Assembly (NCBI GenBank): GCA_964588385.1
Contig: CAZPPG010000133.1
Coordinates: forward strand, 1-6,511
Direction of reading: 5' to 3'
Origin: JAHBWV01 sp964588385
Lineage (GTDB): Bacteria > Planctomycetota > Phycisphaerae > Phycisphaerales > UBA1924
Length of the DNA stretch: 6,511 nt
This document shows, one piece after another, positions 1-4,918 of this stretch. A program made the position numbers and the translations under genes. A model generated the notes under the pieces. The model had not been told where the DNA came from. It saw only the letters and a program-made list of their open reading frames with translations, and did not search any database. The stretch's first letter is position 1; every line of letters starts with the position of its first letter.

Positions 1-1101
1 CACGACGAGCGCGAGCAGACGCTCAACGCCATCCTCGTCGAGATGGACGGCTTCGCCACCAGCGACGGCGTGATCGTCATCGCCGCCACCAACCGGCAGG
101 ACGTGCTCGACCCCGCGCTCATCCGCCCCGGCCGCTTCGACCGCCAGATCGTGGTGCCCCTCCCGGACCTCAAGGGCCGGCTCGAGATCCTGAAGGTCCA
201 CGCCAAGAAGGTGAAGCTCGGGCCCGACATCGACCTCGAGCGCATCGCCCGCGGCACGCCCATGTTCAGTGGCGCCGACCTCGCCGCGATCATCAACGAG
301 GCGGCGATCATGGCGACGATGGCCAACAAGGACTTCGTCGAGCAGGAGGACATGGAGGAGGCCCGCGACAAGGTCAAGTTCGGCCGCAGCAAGAAGAGCC
401 GCGTGCGCGAGAAGGACGAGAACCGGCTGGTCGCGTACCACGAGGCCGGGCACGCTGTGCTCCAGGCGCTCCTCAAAGACGCCGCCGACCCGCTGCACAA
501 GGTCACGATCATCCCGCGGGGCGGCACCGGCGGCGCGACCTTCAGCCTCCCCGAGAAGGACCGCATGGGCTACGGCCTCAAGTGGCTGAACGCCACCATG
601 CGCGTGCTCTGCGGCGGACGGATCGCCGAGGAGCGGGCGATGGGCGACATCTCCTCGGGCGCTGCCATGGACATCGCGCAGGTCACGCGCATGGCCCGGA
701 CCATGATCCTCGAGTGGGGCATGAGCCCCAAGCTCGGCTTCATCCGCTACACCGGCGAGGACTCGCGCGAGATGTTCCTCCCCGAGAAGGACTACTCCCC
801 CGAGACCGCGCACATCATCGACGAGGAAGTGCGCCGGCTGGTGGACGAGGCGTACGTCGAGGCCCGCGCGCTGCTCGACGCCAACTGGGACAAGGTCGCC
901 GCCGTCGCCGAGGCGCTCCTCAAGCACGAAACGCTCTCGGGGGACGACGTGCACCGTCTCATGGCCGGACAGGAACTGATCAAGCCCACCGTCGGCGACC
1001 TCCTCCGCGCCGAGGCGAGGCGCAAGGCGCGCGACGACGCTCCGTCCGAGCAGCGACCCGAGCCCGATGTGCCGCCGGGAGCGATGCCCAGCCCGGCCTA
1101 G
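1..1101 (+). CDS. ftsH: ATP-dependent zinc metalloprotease FtsH, 5' end outside the window
   Basis: FtsH is a membrane-anchored AAA+ protease that extracts and degrades unassembled membrane proteins and some soluble regulators. The reading frame is open from base 1, and 366 residues are visible. It begins just after the Walker B region (HDEREQTLN, EMDGF). The second region of homology follows, with AATNRQDVLDPALIRPGRFDR; by homology the arginine fingers are the last two Arg of RPGRFDR (visible residues 45 and 48). The zinc site HEAGH lies at visible residues 147-151 (bases 439-453), and the third ligand is probably the Asp of GAAMDIAQ (residue 224). The tail ends in a charged, Pro-rich stretch. 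The transmembrane and periplasmic parts and Walker A are missing only because the window starts inside the gene. No frameshift or lost catalytic residue is seen. Confidence 0.97.
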   Translation, partial: HDEREQTLNAILVEMDGFATSDGVIVIAATNRQDVLDPALIRPGRFDRQIVVPLPDLKGRLEILKVHAKKVKLGPDIDLERIARGTPMFSGADLAAIINEAAIMATMANKDFVEQEDMEEARDKVKFGRSKKSRVREKDENRLVAYHEAGHAVLQALLKDAADPLHKVTIIPRGGTGGATFSLPEKDRMGYGLKWLNATMRVLCGGRIAEERAMGDISSGAAMDIAQVTRMARTMILEWGMSPKLGFIRYTGEDSREMFLPEKDYSPETAHIIDEEVRRLVDEAYVEARALLDANWDKVAAVAEALLKHETLSGDDVHRLMAGQELIKPTVGDLLRAEARRKARDDAPSEQRPEPDVPPGAMPSPA

Positions 1102-1103
1102 AA

Positions 1104-1137
1104 ACGCGGCGGTTCAGCGCAAAAAAAACCGCCGCGT
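1104..1137 (+). terminator. Perfect 11-bp hairpin just after ftsH, possible terminator
   Basis: An inverted repeat of 11 perfect base pairs (ACGCGGCGGTT at 1104-1114 and its complement at 1127-1137) starts two bases after the ftsH stop codon. The 12-nt loop contains most of a run of eight A. The position suggests a transcription terminator or 3' mRNA-protecting stem. However, no U tract follows the stem on the + strand, so it is not a textbook intrinsic terminator. Confidence 0.5.
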
Positions 1138-1160
1138 AGGGGGTAGACGCGACGGCCTTA

Positions 1161-1183
1161 CGGGCGTGCAATCCTGCCGCCCG
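1161..1183 (+). other. Second hairpin downstream of ftsH
   Basis: CGGGCG (1161-1166) pairs with CGCCCG (1178-1183). After a one-base bulge, GCA (1168-1170) pairs with TGC (1175-1177), leaving a four-base loop. A pyrimidine-rich stretch, CTTCCCTC, follows. This could be the real terminator of ftsH or part of a longer structured region. The function is inferred only from the fold and the position. Confidence 0.35.
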
Positions 1184-1186
1184 CTT

Positions 1187-1201
1187 CCCTCGATTCGAGG
1201 G
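1187..1201. promoter_or_regulatory. 15-bp perfect dyad, operator-like
   Basis: CCCTCGA-T-TCGAGGG is a perfect 7+7 palindrome around a single central base, lying in the ftsH to sigma-factor intergenic region. It could be a protein-binding operator or, as RNA, a 6-bp hairpin with a three-base loop. No regulator is identified, and GC-rich DNA produces palindromes by chance. Confidence 0.3.
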
Positions 1202-1236
1202 TGCTGGAGTATCGTTCGCGCACTTGCATCCATCGT

Positions 1237-1271
1237 GAGCCAGTCATGAATCTTCGTTCATGCTTTGGCTC
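1237..1271 (+). other. Two-part stem-loop upstream of the ECF sigma gene
   Basis: GAGCCA (1237-1242) pairs with TGGCTC (1266-1271). Inside a small 2x3 internal loop, CATGAA (1245-1250) pairs with TTCATG (1257-1262) around a TCTTCG loop. The inner and outer stems are each six perfect pairs. It lies about 150 bp before the sigma-factor start, in a locally less GC-rich patch. It may be a leader element of the sigma operon or a terminator-like stem; nothing in the sequence decides which. The rest of this intergenic region (1272-1424) shows only a 10-bp palindrome (CGGAATTCCG, 1381-1390) and a 9-bp direct repeat CGCCAATGC (1292 and 1348). Confidence 0.4.
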
Positions 1272-1424
1272 GTCGTGCCTCTTCGTGAACTCGCCAATGC
1301 ATCGCAGGGCTCTGGAGCGCCCACGGCCTTCACCGAAGATCGCGATGCGCCAATGCCGAGCCGGCCGCCTCCCAGCGACCCGGAATTCCGAACCCGGCCG
1401 GTCCCGGCCCGACTGTAACAAAGC

Positions 1425-2000
1425 ATGCCTCGCCCGACCGACACCATCCAGGACGAGATGCTCGTCCTCGGGGCGCAGGCGGGAGACTCCGCGGCGTTCG
1501 AGTCGCTTCTGCGCCGCTGGCTCCCGGTCATGCGCCGGCACGCCGGCCGCGTGACCGGCGACGCCGCGGCCGTGGACGATGTGTGCCAGGAATCGTGCCT
1601 GGCCCTCGTCGGCGGGATGCGGCATCTGCGCGACCCCGCCGGGGCGTACGGGTGGATGCTCAGCATCGTCACACACAAGGCGGTCGACTGGGTCCGGCGG
1701 AAAAGCCAGGACCGGAAACTGGCACGGACCCTCCAGAATCGTGAACCGCGCGGCGCACCGGACGACCCTACAAGCGGGAGTGGGCAGGGCGAACGCCGCG
1801 CGCAGATCCGCGCGGCGTGCCGGACGCTCCCGGCCGACCTCCGCGCCGCGGTTAGCCTGTACTACGGCGAAGGGCTCCCGGTCGCGGTGATCGCGGGCGC
1901 GCTCGGCGTGCCCGCCGGCACGGTCAAATCGCGGCTGCACGAGGCCAGGGCCCGGCTCAGGGATCAGCTCAACGCCGTTCTTGAAAGGAACACAGCATGA
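1425..2000 (+). CDS. ECF-family RNA polymerase sigma factor (sigma-70 family)
   Basis: This 191-residue protein has the two-domain build of an extracytoplasmic-function sigma factor, which redirects RNA polymerase to a small regulon. Region 2 covers about residues 14-95 (VDDVCQESCLALV, then GWMLSIVTHKAVDWVRRK, the promoter -10 binding helix). A loose, charged linker runs from about 96 to 125. Region 4 spans about 127-182 with the helix-turn-helix LPVAVIAGALGVPAGTVKSR and the tail LHEARARLRDQL. An in-frame TAA at 1416-1418 makes this ATG the first usable one, although no Shine-Dalgarno is visible before it. Its stop codon overlaps the next start (ATGA), so the two are probably translated together. 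A GAACC...CGACT pair at 1390-1414 loosely resembles an ECF promoter, but the spacing is short and I do not call it. Confidence 0.93.
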   Translation: MPRPTDTIQDEMLVLGAQAGDSAAFESLLRRWLPVMRRHAGRVTGDAAAVDDVCQESCLALVGGMRHLRDPAGAYGWMLSIVTHKAVDWVRRKSQDRKLARTLQNREPRGAPDDPTSGSGQGERRAQIRAACRTLPADLRAAVSLYYGEGLPVAVIAGALGVPAGTVKSRLHEARARLRDQLNAVLERNTA

Positions 2001-2365
2001 ATTCGTTCGATGACGACATCCACGATGCCCTCAAGGCCGACGATGCCGCGCTCAAGAGCGCGGGCGATGAGGGGATGATCCAACAGGTAACCGCGACGTT
2101 CCGGAGCCGCATGCGCGTGTGGGTCGTGATCTCCTGGGTCGCCACGCTGTTCTGGACGGGCGTCGCGGCGTGGGCGGCGGTGGCGTTCTTCCGGGCCCAG
2201 GACACGCGGGGCTGGATCATGCACGCCAGCATCTTCCTGGCCGCGTGCATGGCGGTCGCGATGCTGAAGCTGTGGTACCTGATGGAGTTGAACCGCAACA
2301 CGCACACGAGGGAGATCAAGAGGGTGGAGATGCAGGTGGCGCGGCTGGCGGAGAAGGTGAAGTAG
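1997..2365 (+). CDS. DUF6768-like two-helix membrane protein, partner of the ECF sigma factor
   Basis: This is a 122-residue protein. An acidic N-terminal segment (residues 1-40, MNSFDDDIHDALKADD) is followed by two hydrophobic helices (about 41-65 and 72-96). A basic, amphipathic C-terminal helix carries KLWYLMELNRN and IKRVEMQVARLAEKV. This layout and the closing motifs match what I recall of the DUF6768 family, which sits beside ECF sigma genes in planctomycetes; that is recall, not a search. AAAGGA lies about seven bases before the start, and the start overlaps the sigma stop by four bases, so the two are a translationally coupled pair. It lacks the His-x3-Cys-x2-Cys motif of zinc anti-sigma factors. 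By context it may be a membrane-bound regulator that holds the sigma factor through its N-terminal tail. Confidence 0.75.
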   Translation: MNSFDDDIHDALKADDAALKSAGDEGMIQQVTATFRSRMRVWVVISWVATLFWTGVAAWAAVAFFRAQDTRGWIMHASIFLAACMAVAMLKLWYLMELNRNTHTREIKRVEMQVARLAEKVK

Positions 2366-2462
2366 GCTGGGGCCGCGGAGCGGGGACCGCGGTCGGCGGC
2401 CGCGCATCGAAGTTTCCTATCATCGGTCCGGCCTGCAAGACCTGTTTTCAAGGCGAACGTTC

Positions 2463-3248
2463 ATGCCCAAGACCAGGACCGCCGCAAAGAATTCTTCGCG
2501 GGCTCCGGCTTCGCCGCTGACCCTTCAGGACACGATGAAGGCGCTCGAGAAGGCCGGTTCGGCGCAGACACGGAAGACCTATGCGCGGCACGGGGCGCCC
2601 GAGCCGATGTTCGGCGTGAGTTTCGCCACGCTGAAGACCCTGTACAAGAAGATCAAGGTCGATCAGGAACTGGCCGAGGCCCTGTGGAGCACGGGGAACT
2701 TCGATGCGCGGAACCTGGCGGTGAAGATCGCCGACCCGGCGGCGATTTCGTCGAAGGAGCTGGACCGCTGGGCCGGGACGTGGACGGCGCGGATGTGCGG
2801 CGGTTACGTCGCTCACCTGGCCGCGGAGGGCCCGCACGGGCGCAAGAAGGCTGAGAAGTGGTTCGCGTCCAAGGACGAGCAGACCGGGTTCACGGGGTGG
2901 ACGCTGGTCGGGGCGCTCGCGATGATCGATGAAGGGGTTCCGGATTCGTGGTTCCTGGAGCGGCTGGCGCAGATCGAGAAGACAATTGCCGGCGCGCCCA
3001 ACACGCACAAGTACGCCATGAACGGGGCGGTCATTGCGATCGGGTGCCGCAACGCGGCGCTGCGCAAGGCGGCGAGCGCGGCGGCCAAGCGGATCGGGAC
3101 GGTCGAGGTGGATCACGGGGATACGGAGTGCAAGACGCCGAATGCCGCGGAGTCGATCGAGAAGACGTGGGCGCGGGCGAAGGCCGGGGGGTTTGAGTCG
3201 CCGAGCGCGCATGAGAGGTCGCGGGGGTCGATGAGGACGAGGTGCTAG
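2463..3248 (+). CDS. DNA alkylation repair protein, AlkD-like HEAT-repeat family
   Basis: This 261-residue protein resembles the AlkC/AlkD-type DNA alkylation repair superfamily, whose helical repeats wrap DNA and in true AlkD excise alkylated bases. Supporting motifs are GVSFATLKTLYKKI (residues 51-64), LWSTGNFDARNLAVKIAD (about 74-91), KAEKWFASKDE (about 129-139), NGAVIAIG (187-194), and DHGDTECKTPNA (217-228), which is typical of one subfamily. In the stretch where AlkD has its catalytic W-D-x-V-D, this protein reads TWTARMCGGY. The later Arg-bearing W-L-R-R region reads GFTGWTLVG. Base excision is therefore doubtful, and it may be a non-catalytic homologue. Residues from about 230 to the end are encoded inside a repeat that recurs downstream. 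TATCAT at 2418-2423 could be a -10 box, but no -35 matches. The Shine-Dalgarno (AAGGCGA, 2450-2456) is weak. Confidence 0.85.
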   Translation: MPKTRTAAKNSSRAPASPLTLQDTMKALEKAGSAQTRKTYARHGAPEPMFGVSFATLKTLYKKIKVDQELAEALWSTGNFDARNLAVKIADPAAISSKELDRWAGTWTARMCGGYVAHLAAEGPHGRKKAEKWFASKDEQTGFTGWTLVGALAMIDEGVPDSWFLERLAQIEKTIAGAPNTHKYAMNGAVIAIGCRNAALRKAASAAAKRIGTVEVDHGDTECKTPNAAESIEKTWARAKAGGFESPSAHERSRGSMRTRC

Positions 3249-3415
3249 GGGGTGTGGACTGGGTGGCGCTGAACGTGCCGCTTGACGCAAACCCGGGAAC
3301 AAGAGCCGAGAAGCACGAGTACAGCATGTAGAACCGGTGCGCCCAGCGAGAGCGGGGTCGGATAAGGAACGAGCAGGGGCGGCGATCGATGGCACCAATA
3401 GAGGAGCCACCCGCC
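3151..3415 (+). repeat. Direct repeat copy A: AlkD-like gene 3' end plus downstream DNA
   Basis: This 265-bp segment aligns with 4585-4849. The first 98 bp, coding for the AlkD-like C-terminus through its TAG, align without gaps with 17 mismatches by eye (about 83% identity). The following non-coding part shares blocks in the same order: GCCGAGAAG-x-ACGAGTA, GGTGCGCC, GAACGAG, CGATGGCACC and GCCACCCGCC. The offset drifts only between 1434 and 1435 bp. Inside each copy, an ACGAG core occurs twice 54 bp apart (3315 and 3369 here). Confidence 0.85.
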
Positions 3416-3438
3416 AACGAGCAAGACCGGGAGGACTC

Positions 3439-4494
3439 ATGAGACTTCTAATAGCGCTTGCTCTGGGGATGATCGCGTCGATCTGCCGCGGCCAGGACGA
3501 TCGGGCGAAGCCTCCTGAGAAGTGGCAGGCGAAGATCATGGACTTCCAAGGGTTGAGTGATTCTGCGTTCAGGGCGGCCATTCGGTCGATGGCCCGACCC
3601 AGGCACGTTTGTGGGGAGATTCAGAGTGTTGGTGGTTCGGTGTATCGGGCTTCGTGGAGCGGCAGTGCGCTGCAGCTGGATGAAGACTGGTGGATCGTTC
3701 GGGAGGCCGCGGAACCGACGAACGTGGGGCCGCCGCCGGCCGGGGTGCCGGTGAAGTTGAGCGTTGTCGGGATTGAGGACTTGCGGAAGGAGATTGATCC
3801 GACTCTTTATGAGGCCGTACGAGTGATTCACAGATCGCCGGGGTTCCTGACTGCATTTGATCCGGTGAATCTGATTCGGGCGGTGAACTTTCTGCACATG
3901 ATGGGGGAGGCAAAGGCGGTGTCGGCGCTGCAGGAGTACGTGAGGCTGTGCTTGGCGCATCCGGATTTGGTGTGGCATCAACTTGATTCGGAGCGCGTGA
4001 TCCTGTTGGCGCGGCTGTTGTGGGAGGCCCCGGATAAAGGTGCGGCGTTGCGACCGCCCATGCTGGGAGCGCCAAGCATTTCCGTTATGCGAGGAACGGT
4101 CTCGGAAGCGTTGTTTCCGCTGGCGCTCGGGGATGATGTACCGTTCTTGATCAACGGTGGGTACCGGCTTGGTGGAGTGCCAGAGGATGCGATGAGCTAC
4201 GTGCGGTATTGCCGCGCGAACGGAGTGTTCCGGAAGAGGCCGATGGCTCCGGGGAACGATCCGGTCGCGGCGGGAACGGGGGTGATCGCGGTTGCGGTTG
4301 CTGATCTTGACCCGCGATTCAATCCCGCCTGGCAGAGGAATCATGTTGAGGAGCTTGTGCGCGTCCAAGCGATACGGGCGACTGGTGCGCCAGGCATGGA
4401 AATCGTTTCGGATGATGACTGGAGGACGGCGACGGTTGCGAGCGGGGGATTGCGATGGAATGCCGCGCGCCAGGACTTCGTGGAAGGGAAGTAG
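3439..4494 (+). CDS. Exported protein of unknown function
   Basis: I do not recognise this 351-residue protein. The chosen ATG is preceded by GGGAGGA (3429-3435), the clearest Shine-Dalgarno in the window. It starts a typical signal peptide: MRLL, then a hydrophobic core LIALALGMIASI, then CRGQDD, with cleavage likely near residue 18. Starting at 3337 instead would add 34 residues encoded by repeat DNA and bury the signal. The mature protein looks soluble: a Trp-rich segment LDEDWWIV (80-87), a Pro/Gly linker (97-103), a helical middle (about 115-200), and a C-terminal part with DDDWRTATV and GGLRWNAARQDFV. Only two Cys are present beyond the signal region and no lipobox is seen. Third codon positions are visibly richer in A/T than in ftsH or purM. 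The gene sits between the two direct repeats, which suggests it was inserted or moved. Confidence 0.75.
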   Translation: MRLLIALALGMIASICRGQDDRAKPPEKWQAKIMDFQGLSDSAFRAAIRSMARPRHVCGEIQSVGGSVYRASWSGSALQLDEDWWIVREAAEPTNVGPPPAGVPVKLSVVGIEDLRKEIDPTLYEAVRVIHRSPGFLTAFDPVNLIRAVNFLHMMGEAKAVSALQEYVRLCLAHPDLVWHQLDSERVILLARLLWEAPDKGAALRPPMLGAPSISVMRGTVSEALFPLALGDDVPFLINGGYRLGGVPEDAMSYVRYCRANGVFRKRPMAPGNDPVAAGTGVIAVAVADLDPRFNPAWQRNHVEELVRVQAIRATGAPGMEIVSDDDWRTATVASGGLRWNAARQDFVEGK

Positions 4495-4499
4495 CAGCG

Positions 4500-4682
4500 A
4501 AAGGGCTTATTGCGCTGGGCAATCCCATGTCGCGGCAGAGCCGGCGGGGTGGCTCGATGGCACCCAACACGGGCTACCCGTCAGAGTCCATCGCGAAGAA
4601 CTGGGCGCGCGCGAAGGCCGGGGGGCTTGAGTCTCCAGCGGTGCATGAGAGGTCGCGGGAGTCGATGCGGAGGCGGTGTTAG
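4500..4682 (+). pseudogene. Remnant of a second AlkD-like gene, C-terminal end
   Basis: An open frame here ends in ESIAKNWARAKAGGLESP and then AVHERSRESMRRRC. This matches the last 33 residues of the AlkD-like protein at 2463-3248 position by position, including the stop codon. Before it, KGLIALG resembles NGAVIAIG of the intact gene, but the conserved DHG...CKTP block is absent and about 42 bp are missing relative to it. The N-terminal 180 or more residues are not present, so this cannot be a working enzyme. The frame does stay open upstream to an ATG at 4455 inside the exported-protein gene, so a short peptide is possible but unlikely. The 4585-4682 part is well supported; the 5' limit near 4500 is a guess. 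Confidence 0.6.
4555..4580 (+). repeat. 26-bp direct repeat, left member bounding copy B
   Basis: CGATGGCACCCAACACGGGC followed by TACCCG recurs at 4822-4847 with one mismatch (CACCCG). The period is 267 bp. A weaker third version (CGATGGCACCAATA, then GCCACCCGCC) lies at 3387-3415, at the end of copy A. The motif therefore marks unit ends, and this member looks like the tail of another, otherwise lost unit. Confidence 0.75.
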
Positions 4683-4849
4683 GGAATGTGGGCGAGGGTG
4701 CACTGAGCGTGCTGCTTGCCCCGATCCCTGGGAGCGAGAGCCGAGAAGAACGAGTAGAACCCGTAGCATCGGTGCGCCGCGGGAGAGGGAGTAGAAACAA
4801 AGAACGAGTAGACGCGGCGACCGATGGCACCCAACACGGGCCACCCGCC
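4585..4849 (+). repeat. Direct repeat copy B, downstream of the exported-protein gene
   Basis: This is the partner of the copy at 3151-3415. It carries the AlkD-like C-terminal codons and then the same series of short blocks in the non-coding part. GAACGAGTAGA occurs at 4748-4758 and 4802-4812, again 54 bp apart as in copy A. The similarity is clear but diverged, so the duplication is not recent. It ends about 70 bp before the purM stop codon on the other strand. Confidence 0.85.
4822..4847 (+). repeat. 26-bp direct repeat, right member closing copy B
   Basis: This matches 25 of 26 bases with 4555-4580. It is the terminal block of repeat copy B, and by position it corresponds to 3387-3413 in copy A. 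The conservation here is higher than in the body of the repeat, which suggests a younger tandem duplication of the tail or selection or conversion on this block. Confidence 0.75.
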
Positions 4850-4897
4850 TTGCGATCGCGCCCGCGAATCACCGTGTGGCGTCCTCGAATCAATCAA

Positions 4898-4912
4898 TTG
4901 CGTCACGCGCAA
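4898..4912 (-). terminator. Weak hairpin after purM, possible terminator
   Basis: Read on the - strand, TTGCG and CGCAA form a 5-bp stem around CGTGA shortly after the purM stop codon. It is followed by TTGATTGATT, a broken T-rich run. The stem is short, so this is only a candidate 3' end for the purM transcript where it meets the convergent genes. Confidence 0.25.
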
Positions 4913-4918
4913 GGACGG

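Noticed and set aside
1390..1414. GAACC...CGACT as an autoregulated ECF promoter
   Set aside because: The spacer is about 15 bases, shorter than usual for ECF promoters, and transcription would begin almost at the start codon.
1158..1940. Long open frame on the - strand (260 codons) opposite the sigma factor
   Set aside because: It is a shadow of GC-rich codon structure: Arg/Pro-rich with no motif, while the + strand holds a clear ECF sigma factor.
2373..2392. CCGCGG...CCGCGG hairpin after the DUF6768-like gene as a terminator
   Set aside because: CCGCGG is self-complementary and common in such DNA; no T run follows, and an alternative palindrome (GACCGCGGTC, 2385-2394) overlaps it.
3337..3438. 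Earlier ATG that would lengthen the exported protein by 34 residues
   Set aside because: The extension is encoded by repeat DNA, has no ribosome binding site and would mask the signal peptide starting at 3439.
2448..3581. 377-codon open frame on the - strand opposite the AlkD-like gene
   Set aside because: Composition is dominated by Arg, Pro and Leu with no recognisable domain, and it spans an intact + gene and the repeat.
3448..4368. 306-codon open frame on the - strand opposite the exported-protein gene
   Set aside because: The + frame has a Shine-Dalgarno and signal peptide, while this one is rich in His, Arg and Pro without motifs.
3151..4849. Repeats A and B as ends of an insertion sequence or as a CRISPR array
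   Set aside because: The copies are direct, long and diverged, there is no transposase gene or terminal inverted repeat, and no regular short repeat-spacer pattern.
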